Positions 46,401 through 58,955 of a stretch of DNA of 64,000 nt are shown here, in pieces; the first letter of the stretch is position 1; the number at the start of each line of letters is the position of its first letter. Source of the stretch: Manihot esculenta. Taxonomy: Eukaryota > Streptophyta > Magnoliopsida > Malpighiales > Euphorbiaceae. The notes below the pieces were generated by a model. It saw only the letters and a list, made by a program, of their open reading frames with translations. It was not told the origin of the DNA and made no database searches. Position numbers and translations under genes: made by a program. Location of the stretch: assembly GCF_001659605.2 (NCBI RefSeq), contig NC_035163.2:31708158-31772157 (forward strand), written 5' to 3'.

Positions 46401-47080
46401 AAGTCATGGCCAAATTTGTAGGTAGGGCAAGGTTTTGGAGTCTGGCGGACGAGCTAGTCTGCTAAGGACAGACTGGATGGGACGACCTGACAAGCCAAAC
46501 AGGATAAGTTGCGGAGCAGGCGAGACTGCTGAAGTTAGAATGGCTGGGACGACTTGCCAAACCAAGCTTTGGATAAGTTGCGGAGCAGGTGAGACTGTTG
46601 AAGTCGGAATGACTGGGACGACCTGCCAAGCCAAGCGGGATGAGTTGTGGAGCATGAGAGCTATTGGCAGAATGAGCTGTTGGAGGGCCAGAGAACACCT
46701 AGAAGCTCGAAAGGGCTGATGTGCCCGGGATACTCGCAGCACTGATGGAGCCCATATGCTCATTAAGGGACGCCAGTTGTTCAAAAGCTCAGGAAGGAGA
46801 GCTTGGATATTCAGAAGCTTTCAAGGCAAGAAGGAGAGCTCAGAAGCTTGCAAGGCAGAAATGAGAGCTCGAATCTCAGAAGCTTGTAAGGTAAGAAGAA
46901 AAGCCCGAAGGCTCGAAGACTCGTAAGGCTTAAGTAGCCTAGAAGCCTGAAGACTCGCACAGGGCTAGTGAAGCCTGAATGCCCTGCCAAGCAAAAATAA
47001 AAAGGAGCACAGGATGAAGCGCGCCTAACGTGAAGATCACTTTGCAACACGGGGCAGATCCATATAGTGTTCTGTTTCTC
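46401..47080. repeat. Foreign insert with about 68-bp repeats replacing copia reverse transcriptase
   Basis: RT coding sequence is missing. In its place are about 2.6 tandem units of 67-69 bp starting at 46479, 46546 and 46615 (GGGACGACYTGCCAARCC, GATAAGTTGCGGAGCAG, GAGACTG), then GCTCGAAG/AGAAGCTTG-rich sequence to about 46980. It is more GC-rich than the surrounding copia DNA. I do not recognise the family; it could be part of another LTR. Open frames on either strand come from the repeats. Confidence 0.65.
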
Positions 47081-47159
47081 CGCAGATATTCCAAATGATT
47101 TTTATTTTTCTGGAGACTTCCTAAAGCGAGACGGTAACTCAAGACATTTTGTGGCGATT

Positions 47160-47740
47160 GGAACAAAACCTGATTTGGCTTATCCAGTTGGAGTCTTCAA
47201 CAGGTTCATGAGCAAACCAGAAAGAGATCACTGAAATGCTATGAAATGGGTACTCTGGTACATTAGAGGAACAAAGAAGCTGAAACTCAATTATATTAGG
47301 GAATTAAGTCTGAAAGTTAGAGGTTTGTGATTTTGATTATGCAGTTGATTTGGACAAAAGGAGGTCGGTGTCAGGATATGTATTCACTATTGGTGGAAAT
47401 GTTGTAGGCTGAAGATCCAATCTGCAGCATGACGTTGTTCTTTCGACCATAGAGATTAGAGGCTGAGTATATGGCATTGACAGAAGCCATTAAATAGAAA
47501 ATCTGGTTAAAAGGTCTGATGAAAGAGCTCAGAATTAAACAAGAGATAGTGGATATATTTTAGAATTCTCAAAGCGTTGTCAAGATTTTAAAAATTCACA
47601 CAGAAGAAAACCATGCCGATACACTCACTAAGGCTTTACCTATCAACAAGTTCAAAAGGATGTTGAGCTTGTTGAGGCTGACTGAAAATGAAGAGTGTCA
47701 GATTGAAGAAAGAATGAGGATTCACATGTATTGAAGAAGT
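47160..47740 (+). pseudogene. Copia RT end and RNase H remnant
   Basis: Reads NLIWLIQLESSTGS, GTLEEQRS, then FDYAVDLDKRRSVSGYVFTI, LSTIEIRG (normally an EAEY site), EENHADTLTKALPINKF and LLRLTENEECQIEERMRI, the conserved end of copia pol. Multiple stops. Confidence 0.8.
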
Positions 47741-47766
47741 TCAAGCACGATGGAGAATTGAATGAT

Positions 47767-48339
47767 TGATGCTTGAATTCTTTTTTTGGACAAAAACAAA
47801 GAAAAATCAAACAACCAGTAGACGATCTACTAGAAAGAAGAGCCAACTTGTTTGATGGAAGTAGGGCAAAGTAAAATAGACATGATGAAAGAAGGACCGA
47901 AGTGTTCGAAAGCTCAAAATCCACGAATTCTTTAAAGTACTCATAACGTCTGAGAAAATTAAGAGAAACGACGACGTTTTGTTTATCCGGCTTCATTTAA
48001 AAGAACTGATGGGTTTTTCAGTCTTTTATATGGGAGTCAAGGTAGTTGAGTCTATTATTTAAAAAACGGTCATTCTCCTTTGTTTTGGGTGTGAAAAAGT
48101 GCGCAAAAAAAAAAGCGCCAAAATTATTATTTTTTTTACCATTGTTGATCTACAATCGAACTTGTACTTGCGTGGTTGTTCTCTTTTTTATAACTCATTA
48201 TAAATAAAAAATTTTATCTTTCGAGACCAAACACGATTTTCAAAAAATCGATCTAAATATATAAATTTTTTTATTTTTTATGTTTTTATATTTTTTTTAT
48301 CATCAAAAATCAAGATTTAAGTCTCAAACGATAACAACA
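47767..48339 (+). repeat. Copia 3' LTR
   Basis: About 573 bp from TGATGCTTGAATTC to GATAACAACA. Aligns with 24136-24737 along its length (shared TTCATTTAAAAGAACTGA, GCGCCAA, CAATCGA, TCTCTTTT). Divergence from the 5' LTR is far larger than for either Tekay pair, which makes the copia element the oldest layer. Confidence 0.75.
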
Positions 48340-50474
48340 AGTATAAGAATGATAGGTGGGCTCTCGTGGAAGGAATTAGGAAATTTCTTGCTTATGGAGT
48401 ACTCAGAAATTAGGCAATTTTTTTTTTTGTGTTCTTAATTTTGATGTGTAAGAAAATGTGTGGCCAAATGGATTAATTGTGATCGGCAATGTTTAAACTT
48501 ATAACCCTACAACATAAAATAAATTATCGCTCACGAAATGTATAATTTAATAAGATTATTAACACATTTTCACTTTTATTTAATTCTTTACATGTGGAAG
48601 AAAAGAGGCCATTTTTTGTTATTATTGTTTTTCATGGGAGATAAAAGATTCAAATTATAATAATTTAAAAAATTTTAAACTATTTTTTAGGTGCACATAA
48701 AACTGTACACTCCCCAATTCGCAATTGACACGCGTTGTTTTGAGAGATAATCTTCACTCCAGGACCACGTCCTTATTGATTAATCACTGCGCTGTGGTCA
48801 CCGTGCTGTAGCTTTATCACTAACTACCCAGCTAAGTGGGGGAAGTTCCTCGTTTGGAAATTTGAATCCCTACTCTTCCAAAGAGACGTTAGAACTTTTG
48901 CCTTTTAATAAGCAAATATATGTATTTATGGTTTTATTTAATGCATTTGAACTACACACTCGCTCTTAGCTTTCTTTCTTCTCTCTCACCTACAATCTTC
49001 ACTCTCTCCCATAAATCTCTGCATAATTCTTATTACTTGGTTTTGATTATTGGGTTTTTCTCTATCCATTTCTCAGCGTAAACCCTAACCCCCCAAATAT
49101 TGGTTGCAATTTATTGGAGAGGGACAGTGAAACAAATAGAGGAGGACAGGAGGATCCCCAGGGTTTACCTGGTTTCCCTCTCATTGTTTAGATGTAAGTT
49201 CTAATTTTTCTGTTAGTTTTTTGGGTTTTCTGATTATTTTGGGCATGCGATTAGAATGGACGTGATTTGTATTGGTTCCTTAGAACATAAACGCTGAAAT
49301 AAAGGTTGCTATTTAGCCACATTTGTATGTTGTTTTGTTTTGTTGACTTTAAATGCTTTTCCGGGTTCTAGTTGGTTATCCTAATTTATTACTATTTGGA
49401 GCATCTGTTTGAGTGTTGAGAAAATCCTGTGTCGGATCGGGAAAATTGAAATCTGCAGTTGACTTGCGCTAGTGCATTGGTGCTACTTGCTTCAACAAAT
49501 TTGATAGATGCAGTGAAAGAAGTAATTTTATACCACTTGTTTTCCGTTTAAGTCATCCTCAAATTCTGCCTTAAATTTGGTTATTTTTATTTTGTAAACT
49601 TGTAGCAGTGCAATTAATTTAATCAAGTTCTTTTATTCAGCTAGTGATATAGAAAACTCAACAAACATGAGGGGAATTCAAATTAAGGCAAATCAAATAT
49701 AAAAAATTTATGACAGGTTAGGGTGTTGAGGTCGTAAAGAAAATGCAAAAACAAAGAGTTGAAGGTGGAGTATTACAATCAAAGGTGGGGGGAGCAATCT
49801 TATGGAGTGGGTGGGACACAGCGGTTCTCACAGCATAGTGATAATGGAGAGCTAAGTCATGGTGATTTGCAGTGCTGTAACTGGCTTTATGAGGGTGTTA
49901 GAATTGTAGGGATTATAAGTGGCAGTGATGATCTGGTGTAGGTTGAGGTGCTATGGTGATGACAATAGCATTAAACTTAGACTAATGTAAATTTGTAGTA
50001 ATTTTGCATATATATCTTGATTGATTTGACTGATCAGTTATTGAAGTTTTTCAGTGGCTGTTTGAGTGCTCTTACTTCTCAGGTAATAGAATTTGATTTT
50101 ATGGAGGGTGGATTTTAAAAGTCAAATGACAATAATAAATTGGAGAATTAATTTAATCAAATTTGAAATGCTTTTGATGGAACTATTCCACCTTTTCATT
50201 GCCATATGAATGGCTTTCCCTGAAGAAAATCCAGTGAGGCATGAAAATTTCAGTCATCCTAGATTATGATTTAAATCTAGGAATGCAAGATATAGTCTTC
50301 AAAAAAAATTCTTATGAGTTTGTTTAATGATTTGAAATTTCTAAAACAATGCATAAAGGAATGCCATTTATATGTGGAAAATTAACATGTTTTTTGGTTA
50401 AGTTGCAGATGGACAAACCTCCTCTTTCATCTCATTCTTTTTGCTCATAGAACTAGAATCATCCTTTTCTCTAG
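48340..50474 (+). promoter_or_regulatory. TRM gene promoter, non-coding first exon and leader intron
   Basis: No gene up to about 48960. 48961-49192 looks like a transcribed leader (CTTTCTTCTCTCTCACC, AAACCCTAACCCC telomere-like box at 49080-49092). It ends at donor AGAT|GTAAGTT (49193). The next acceptor that fits is TTTTCTCTAG at 50465-50474, four bases before the ATG. A 5' UTR intron of about 1.28 kb is therefore likely. Open frames inside it are unsupported. Confidence 0.6.
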
Positions 50475-50477
50475 AAA

Positions 50478-53400
50478 ATGGGGGTTGAGAAAGAAGGCTC
50501 AAAGAATGGAAGTTATGTAGGTGGATTTTTCCAGCTGTTTGACTGGACCGCAAAATCTCGGAAGAAGTTGTTCTCAAGCAAATCAGATTTACCAGGTATA
50601 AGTTCTTCTATGTGAATCTAATATATAAAAAAGAAATGTTAGCCTCTTTAGCGTTGATTATGGATCCACTTTTTGTTGCTTGGTAGTACCTTCAAAACAA
50701 GGAAAGAGGAGCAATGGGAACTTGCCAATGACTAGGCTTCATCTGGTCAGACATTTTGTTGTCTTTTATTGTTTATCTTGTTATTGAATTTTTTTTAGAT
50801 GATGTATCTAAGTTGTGGTAACATCTGCAGATGGATGAGGATGAAACTGGAGCAGGATCAAGTATTAGAGGGAGTAGTGATTACAGTTGTGCTTCATCAG
50901 TAACAGATGATGATGGATGTGGAGCTAAAGCCCCTGGAGTAGTAGCCAGGCTTATGGGATTAGATTCGTTGCCCACGTCCAGTTCTGACCCCAATGCTAC
51001 CCCATTTTTGGATACTCAATCTCTCATGGAGGCTTCTCAGCGGAGGAAACATTCTGAATATTATCATGACCCTCAAATCATGTACTCTGGAAATCTGGTT
51101 AAAAAGGAAGATGGCTGTCCTCTGAACTTTCTGGACTCAAAACCTCAGGTGTTAAGTAGACGTATTGAAAAGTTCCAAACTGAAATTTTGCCTCCAAAAT
51201 CAGCTAAATCAATTCCAATTACACATCATAAACTTTTATCCCCTATTAAGGGTCCTGGCTTTGTTCCAAGTAAAACTGCTGCTCACATAATGGAAGCAGC
51301 TGCAAGAATTATTGAACCTAGTCCACAAGCTACTAAGTCCAAAGTTTCAATTGGATCTTCTTCAGTCCCCTTAAAAGTACGGGATCTTAAAGAAAAGCTG
51401 GAGGTTGCACAGAAAACGCCACTGGTTGGGTCCTCAGCAGCATCCCTGAAAGCTCGAAATTTGAAAGAAAAAGTGGAAGCTCCTAATAAAACATCCAGGC
51501 TTGCTGAACCATCTACTAGAAGACCGGTTGAGTCAAATGCTGCCAAGTATCTTAAGGGGCAGTCTTTGAACAAAAGCTGGAATAGTTCAGTGGAAACAAA
51601 ATCTATTAGGGCTTTTCCTGAGACAGAAGAAGGTTCTGGTTTAAAAAATAAGGGAAAGTCCGTTTCACTGGCAATTCAAGCGAAGGTCAATGTTCAGAAA
51701 AGAGAAAGTACGAATTCAGGTGGCAATCGAGGCTTGGTAGGCCATGGAGACCATTGTGAAGTTATGTCCAGCCAGACCTTCACTAGTCAACCTAATAGTC
51801 ACAGGAGGTTTCCCAAAAACTCTACTGGGCATGTTGCTTCTGGAGTGCTCAGGCAGAACAATCAGAAACAAAATGGCCACATAGATAAAGACAAGCCTTC
51901 AAAGCCTGCAGTAGGTTCCCACTTGCAGGGCAGAAAGGCTTTGACTGGGAATTCTTCTTCTGTGCCATATAATACTTCAGCTAAAACTGTTCGCTCCAAA
52001 ATAGGAACCAGGAAATTGGGCTCAGATGTGACGGATAGTGAAATGGGGCTTTCGAATTATAGTACAAAGCATATTCCCAGGAAGAAGCGATCAATTGATA
52101 GGAACTTGCATCTTGAGAAAAATCATGCAGTTGATAATAAGTTAATTGACAAGAATCAGAAAGAAATTGAATCAAATAGAACCATTGATAGGCACTTTAA
52201 TTGTGCAGAAGATAGCAAGAGCAAAGGCATGGATGTCGTTTCATTTACATTTACAGCTCCCTTGAGATATATGCCTGATTATGAAACATCTGGTCAACTG
52301 AAGGAAAGCGGCAGTTTTTGCATGGATAAAAGGAGCAAGAGATTATTGCTTGATACAGATAGTATTAAATCATCTTCAGTGGGGCATAATGTGATAGGAG
52401 GAGATGCTTTGAGCGCTCTTCTGGAACAGAAATTAAGAGAATTAACTAACAGCATGGAGTCTTCTAGGCACAATTCTGGCAAAATAGGATCCACTTTTTC
52501 TCCATCGTTTCTGCAAGATCTGTCACCCACAATTAATTCAGGCAGCACTACTCCAAGGTTGCACAATAACACGGATCAAAATATGTTGCTGGTAGGTAAA
52601 TTGAGTAGCAGTGGTGATTCTAATGTATTCTCAACTGATCCCATGGCACTCAGATCGAAACAGATGTTTCAGGTACATAACTGTGAAGTTTTAACTATTA
52701 GTTATAAAAGTATATTATGTTATTTCAGTATTGAACTTTTTGCTTCTAGATAGTGGATACATTGACCTTGTGTATATTTAATTTCTAGTCATAGACATAG
52801 TTTTGTATTTACATGTTTTTGAATGTTGATGCTATGATTCTAGAACTCGGAATACTCTTTGCAAAGCTATTCAAGAGCTTGTGTTTCGAGTGATTGCGTC
52901 CTAATAGCTGACCTCTCTCTTTTAATTTTCTTTCTTTCATTCTGCAATTAATGAAGCTATTTAATTCAATGAATTAACCTCGTTCTCAATTTGATTATAT
53001 ATGAGCTTCTTGTGTCTTGCATTTGCATCCTTTACTCAATCCTATCCATCTTCCTTCTTTTCCTCATCCCACCCCCTCCCCCCTCTTCAGTTTTGCAGTA
53101 TTCAAATTTAACTTCTCCGTATTTCCAGCTTGAAGTAATTGATGTAACTGTAATATGTTAGGGCGTTGATGAGCTGGAAGAGTGCAGCAGCAAATCAGAT
53201 GATTCCAGAAATCTTCTTGATCGTACACGTCCTAGTCCAGTCTCTGTTCTTGAGACTTTCTTTTCAACTGAAAGTAGCAGCTCCTTGGACAGCACAGAGT
53301 GTAGCAGTGCCGAAGGTAAGAGCTGCCTATAGGATATAGTTATTCTTAAGTATAAGGTTTTTTTTTTCTATATATTATATGCTGATGCTGTCTAGTCCAG

Positions 53401-54098
53401 AATGTGTAAATGCTAACAATGTACTTGCAGGAAGCAAGCAATGTTCGTCTATTCAAGCTCAGGAAATTCTTGGTTCAAGTTTTTCAAATAAGTTTCATTA
53501 TGTTGATGCTGATACAGATTTATCAGACTCTGCTTCTTCAAAATCTGCTGGTACTACAGCCTGGAAGCATGCAAATACCTTACCAGTGATGAATCTAGTG
53601 AAATCAACCAAGTGGGAAATAGAATATGTGCAGAAGATACTCTTTAATCTGGAATTTACGTTTCAGGAATTTGCACTGGGTTGGGCTCGTGAGATCACAA
53701 GCCCACTTCTCTTCAACCAGTTGGAAAGTCAAAAGGGTGGACTGGTCAGTGATGGTGTTGAGGCTAGGCTAGAACGAAAGGTATTTTTTGACTGTGTGAA
53801 TGAATGTTTGGACAAAAGATGTAGGCGCTATGTTGGTGGCGGATATAAAGCATGGACCAAAGGAGTGACAATGGTGAGACGAAAAGATCGGCTAGCAGAA
53901 GAAGTGCTAAAGGAGATCTCAGCATGGAAAGACATGGGGGATTGCATGGTGGATGAGCTTGTAGATAAGGACATGAGCAGTCAACACGGAAGATGGCTGG
54001 ACTTTGAAGTTGATGCGTCTATACTTGGAATGGATATTGAGGGCCAAATATATAGTAGCCTGCTTGATGAGGTGGTTGCTGATGTCTTTCAATCCTGA
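50478..54098 (+). CDS. TON1-recruiting-motif (TRM)/DUF4378 family protein
   Basis: TRM proteins link the TON1-TON2/FASS-PP2A complex to microtubules and shape division planes and cell elongation. Coding exons: 50478-50595, 50687-50745, 50831-52672, 53162-53315 and 53431-54098; all junctions are GT-AG and join in frame to 946 residues. N-terminus MGVEKEGSKNGSYVGGFFQL with FDWTAKSRKKLFSSKSD is typical. VVARLMGLDSLP is the M3-type motif; RRIEKFQTEILPPK and a long basic, serine-rich middle follow. RPSPVSVLETFF is another conserved motif. The DUF4378 region spans IEYVQKILFNLEF to the end and closes with the M2-like ILGMDIEGQIYSSLLDEVV, the segment known to contact TON1. No break is seen. Resembles the Arabidopsis TRM19-21 branch, from memory only. 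Confidence 0.9.
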
Positions 54099-55626
54099 TG
54101 CCTATAGCTGAAGAAGTATGCTTGGCAATTTTATGATTGAAGTTGGATCAATTGCAGATGCGGGGTGGATAAAGTGGCTGGACTTCAAAGGGGAGAAGGA
54201 GCTGGAGGATAAGCTGTAAACGTGACATTTCCTTTCCACCTCCAGTTTATATAGAATCCTCTCATCTGTTACTTGGGTTCTTGTATCTGCAAGATTTTTC
54301 ATTTCTTTGCTCAAATTATTGCTTCATTCGTTGCCTTGTGGGTCAGTGAATTGTTCATACTCTGTAAAATCACTATAATGAAAGGCTGGAGAGGCCACTT
54401 TCGAATGATTGTACTCTGGAAACTTCTTTCTGAATTTTTTTGTAGTGTAGACTGTTGTTTCAGCTTTGTATGGCGTGGATGTATCAGTATTATCTTGTAC
54501 ATTGATCTGAAACTGAAAAGGTAAACAAAGGCAAGACCAAAGGAGGAAAGTGACCAAGGGAGGAGGAAAGGAATGGATCCCTCCATTCAATTTCGCTTCC
54601 CCCTCTATAATCTTCCCTTTCCCAAACGGAGCCTTCTTTTGCTTAAGTGGGCTTACGCTATTTTATTTATTTATTTTATCCTAGTCTTAGATAATGTTCA
54701 TTAACAGAGATGAGCCGCTCTAAGTAAGGCCCATGAACACAAAATTCAGAGCAACTCGTCCAACACTCAGCTTAAATACAAGAGATCTGAAAAAATATTC
54801 GAAAAAAAAAATATTTAAAAAAAGTGGCTTTATTATTTTTAATGTTTCCATAATTAAATTATGATATAAATAATTTTAAATATTTTATAATTAATAAATT
54901 TAATAAAGTGCTTTTCTCCGTATATTCCAACAAAAATTATCAAAAGAACCCCCATATAGGGAGCTCCAAGGTGCGAAACATTAAAAGAAAGTAAAAGATC
55001 AAGGTAGCGCACCCATTTCCGATTTCTTATAATCCTCAATCTTTGAACCCGGAAAAAAAAATAATAGAATACGATGGATCGTTATATATGTACTAGTTAT
55101 TTACTGATCATTGAAATAAATTGTAGGTTTTACAATCGTAAATATTCATATGAGATCCATCGTGATTAATAGCTATAACTATAAAATCTGTTCCACCCAC
55201 TGTAATCTATAACTATAACAGTCGATCATGATAGAATTTACATAAAATTCAGAGGTTATATTTAATTTATGAAAAATATTGATTATACTTTATTACCACA
55301 ACAACCAAATCGCACAATGTTTTGCCTTTTAATGGAAAATGACTGCATTCACAGAGTAGGACCAGAGACAACATTGAATTGTCTCAGTTGAAAAAGGCCC
55401 AGCACAGCCAATCTAAAGAACGAAAAAGAAAAAACAGGAACACCTCAGCAGACTATATCATAAGAATCAAAATGACAAGATAACTACAAATTTCTAAAGA
55501 TTGAACAATCCTACTGCCAACAAATTCATCAATTCAAAATTCCCAAATCGCTAAATTACAAAACAGATACATATAAATTCACTTCAGAGGAAAAAAAAAA
55601 AAAAAAAAAAAAACTATCCACTGTCA
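54099..55626. other. Convergent 3' flanks of the TRM and MYB genes
   Basis: The TRM 3' UTR probably extends to about 54530. From 54640 to 55300 the DNA is AT-rich without a gene. A run of about 23 A at 55591-55613 lies just past the MYB stop codon on its 3' side. Confidence 0.55.
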
Positions 55627-57316
55627 TTAGCCCCGTAACCATGACATGAATTTGTCACCTTCGTCCCATAGTTCCTTTATTATTGCACTGTCATCTATGG
55701 ATCCTGTACTGTCCCAATCAAAGCTCAGATCGTACCAATCTTCATCAAATGATATTGATGATCCAGAATTATACAATTCCCCACCTTCTGCGTTTGGGCT
55801 CCAACCATTACTACTGCAGCTTTCATTTGCTGCAGCCACTGTTTCTGGACCCATCACTTCTCCATCTCCTCTCCCTAATTCATCAACCTTCTTTTCTTCT
55901 CTCTCTTTATCATCAATAGTATCGAAATCCCCACTTGGATTCACAGGTTCACATTCCAGAACATATTTAAGGCGATTTATTTCACTGTCTAGCCATTCAT
56001 ATGGTCCCCAACTCTCTGATTCTGCTACTGCATTTAATTTCTCACCGTTATCTATGCACGAGGAAGAACCCTTTAGCTCGCTGGTGGAGCTCTCTGGGAC
56101 CAAACCCATTATTTGGCTTCCATGGTCAAATGATCCTGTAGAGTTATCATTAGAAGATGGTGGTGGTTCAGAACCTTCAGGCACTACTGCTTCAGTCAGC
56201 GTTTCAGTTTTAGGCGTGGTGGATACTGATATTGATGTGTTTTCTTTGTGTCTTTTTCTGGTTGCTGATCTAGACTTGCGTGGTCCAGCTATTTTGGCAA
56301 TGTTTATGGAGACGGTGGTGGTGCCGGCGGTGGGTAGGGAACCATGCTTGGAAAAGCTGTAAATTTTTCTGCTTAAATGAGAGTTCCAGTAATTCTTTAT
56401 CTCGTTGTCGGTTCTTCCTGGCAAATGGGCAGCGATCAAAGACCATCTGTGACAGAATAAATACCATTGTAGTCTGTGTAAACGCTGCTGATGATTCATA
56501 AATAATGTTACAGATAACTGATTTTTCATTTTATTTTTGATTTCAGAGAAGAAGGAGCAAGTTAGTTTCATGTTCTTGCAAAGAAGTTGGATAGAATTGT
56601 AATGTTTTGTAATAAGTTACTAGAAATCAAATTATAAAATATCCAAGAAAGAAATGTTGTAGCTTTTATATAGTGCTTGGTTTCCGATTGTTGTCATATT
56701 CTTGAAAATTATATGCTACAACCAATGGTGGTGATTTTATGTGGATAATCCTACAGCGAATCAAAATTTATCTTCTTGTTACTATGCAACCAATATCAGC
56801 TGACTGAAGCTTTTAGGTTTTCAAGTCAAAATCATGCTAGTTGTAGTGGGATGAACAGAAAGGGTTTGTAACTATAAACAGAAAAGGTTGAAAATTTTTG
56901 GATACCTGTTACCCAAAGCTGTGTGCAACTTAACAATGGTTTCTTCCTCTTCTTTGGTGATGTTTCCTCTCTTCAAATCAGCTCTTAAGTAATTAATCCA
57001 TCTTAGTCTGCAGCTTTTACCACACCTTAGCAACCCTAAAATAGCATTCTTTCACTTACCATTTAACACATAATCATAGATAAGGAAATTAAATGCATTT
57101 TGATCGTAAAATAATTTAATCTGTATGCATTTTTTCTTACGTTATGTTCTAGAAATTAAATTATTTACAATTTGAAAGTTTACCTGCATTCTTGGGTAGT
57201 GATCTCCATGAACCTTCTCCATTGGCTAGAATGTATTTTGTCAAGATTTCATCTTCTTCAGCCGTCCATCTCCCTTTCTTTAATCCCACTTTCTCACAGC
57301 ATGGTGCTCTTCCCAT
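55627..57316 (-). CDS. R2R3-MYB transcription factor, close to subgroup 7 (flavonol regulators MYB11/12/111)
   Basis: Nuclear DNA-binding activator. Exons: 57184-57316, 56906-57035, 55627-56446; the GT-AG introns sit at the two classic R2R3-MYB positions and the product is 360 residues. R2: [42 protein letters not shown]3: [40 protein letters not shown]. The R3 bHLH-contact motif is absent (E-T instead of D/E-L and H instead of the last R), as expected for bHLH-independent subgroup 7. Behind the DNA-binding domain lies [14 protein letters not shown], a poor match to the subgroup's GRTxRSxMK motif. The C-terminal third is acidic ([33 protein letters not shown]), a likely activation domain. Flavonol control is inferred from the MYB domain. 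Confidence 0.92.
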
Positions 57317-58463
57317 TTCTTCTTTATCCTTTCTGTAACAGTATCAAGGCTAAGCTTACTTTACTAGAAGAGGAGTTTTTTTCTTCTTTTCGTTTGTTTC
57401 CCGAGAAAGAGAGAGAAGCTGATGAGAACTAGCAACTAAGGGTCGTGTTTTGTAGGTTTTGCAGTGGCTTTTGGCTATATAAAAGCTGGTGGGGAGTGAA
57501 ACGATGGAGATGATTTAGAAATTTTGCCAATGGTGATAGGACATGCCACGTCTACCATTCAAGTTCTCATAGTTTTGTCCTTCCGTACTTAGTAGCTCTA
57601 GATTGTTGTTTATGGTATCATCGAATCTCATTGCACAATTCTATGATATACCCACTAAAATTAATAAAAAATTAATTTTATTATAAAATGTAGGATTGTG
57701 TTATTATATTGGATGGTCTTGCAACTTAAATGTAAGAGAAGGGACTAAATTGTAATATTATTACTACTAAGTTTGTATTTAAGATTGAGTTGGTGTAAGT
57801 AGTAGTTTTGCATGGGTGTTTAATTTAACAAAATGAAAACAGAGATTGAATAACAGAGCTGAGTCGCCAGTCCACCCACCTCTCTATTAAGGAGTTAAAG
57901 AAAAGGGAAATGCTGCAATAGACCCACTTGTTCTTTGTCCTTTGGCAGTTGAATTTGTTGAGAAATTAATTAATGGGTATTATGAAACAGTTGGATACTA
58001 TGCGATGTTGAGGTCCCCAGTCCTCACTATACCATAAAAGCACAGCTTAGCTTACTGTGACTATGAGCTTCCATCCATCTCATTTCATGTTCTTTGTTGC
58101 TCCCATACAAATCCTTTTCCCAGCAAGTTGGACGACTTGTCCCAACCACCATTCTATTTTCAAATCATTTTTTGTTCCTATAATAAATTAAAAACAAAAA
58201 TTTATTTATTCTCTACTGAAATGTAGCTCTCAACATGTCTAGTACTTTTTAAGGACGAAGGGAAAAAATTGTGATTGGCTGAGGAGAGAAAGGTTAAAAA
58301 AAAAAAAAAAAGACTTTTTATCCATTAAAGTTAAAATATATATATATACCATATAAGTATATATATTAACATTTAATAAAAAAATTAAAAACACTTACCA
58401 CGTCTCAAATTACAGTAAGGTAATATATTTTTATATATTTTTAAATATTTAAAATATAATTAC
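57317..58463. other. MYB promoter and spacer up to the Tat LTR
   Basis: The MYB leader and promoter read leftward; TATATAAAAG at about 57475-57484 is read as CTTTTATATA on the coding strand, a plausible TATA box about 160 bp before the ATG. 57840-58460 is AT-rich with an A run near 58298-58312 and an (AT)n run near 58339. No gene. Confidence 0.55.
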
Positions 58464-58953
58464 TGATGACCGCTGGATTTATCCGTCCCATACGAGACCG
58501 GGCCGATAGTAGCAGCTCACAATCAGGAGGCTCCTAAGCTCCCAAATAAGTCAGACCCAACCCGTTCATTCTCCTGATCGGACTCCTATTCAAGTCACTG
58601 AATCAGATCGACCCGGCCCATTTCAGTCTCAAAGCCAGCCCTTTCCTAAGTTTCGGTCCTTTTCCCTCAAACCCGGTCACTAGAAGAAGAGACTGCGGGT
58701 CCTGTCATTTCGCAGCCCCGTCCACTCGCACGCCGAAGGGAATTAAATGCTTGCCTGACACAGAGAGGGTTCTGGAGTTATCCGTACGTATGGACCTGCA
58801 CCAAGGAGTAGGTGGTCCTATAGCGGAAAGGCCATCTCGCGTGAGGGAGAAGAAAGAAGATAAAAGGGAGGAAACACTCTCCTCTGGGGCTAAGTTTTTT
58901 CTAAGTTAACAAAACCCTTATAAAACCCTATTTTTCTGGATCTCAGATCATCA
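58464..58953 (+). repeat. Tat element 5' LTR
   Basis: 490 bp from TGATGACCGC to CAGATCATCA with 6-bp terminal inverted repeats. It contains ACTTATAAAACCC-like TATA sequence at about 58918 near its end, so the transcribed repeat region would be short. The second LTR is not in the window, so the limits rest on the inverted repeats and the PBS position. Confidence 0.8.
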
Positions 58954-58955
58954 AT

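Larger units (their letters stand above)
24136..48339 (+). mobile_element. Degenerate Ty1/copia retrotransposon (TNT1/Tork-like) hosting nested insertions
   Basis: The outermost element of the stack. The LTRs (24136-24737 and 47767-48339) align over their length, sharing TTCATTTAAAAGAACTGA and TCTTTTAYATGGGRGYCAAG, but are clearly diverged. Internal pieces, in copia order: gag at 24830-24923 and 27006-27779, protease/integrase at 44672-45730, a linker at 45830-46400, RNase H at 47310-47700. The degenerate initiator-tRNA site TAGTATTAAAGC follows the 5' LTR at about 24740. Two Tekay insertions split it. Many stops and frameshifts show it is dead. No clear 5-bp TSD was found at the outer ends, so the limits could shift by a few bases. 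Confidence 0.85.

Noticed and set aside
46404..46784. Overlapping open frames on both strands around 46.4-46.8 kb
   Set aside because: They follow the 67-69-bp tandem repeat unit and show internally repeated peptides only; no homology or promoter is visible.
55646..56362. Long plus-strand open frame (238 codons) opposite the MYB gene
   Set aside because: It is the antisense shadow of MYB exon 3, whose protein has clear MYB homology and in-frame introns.
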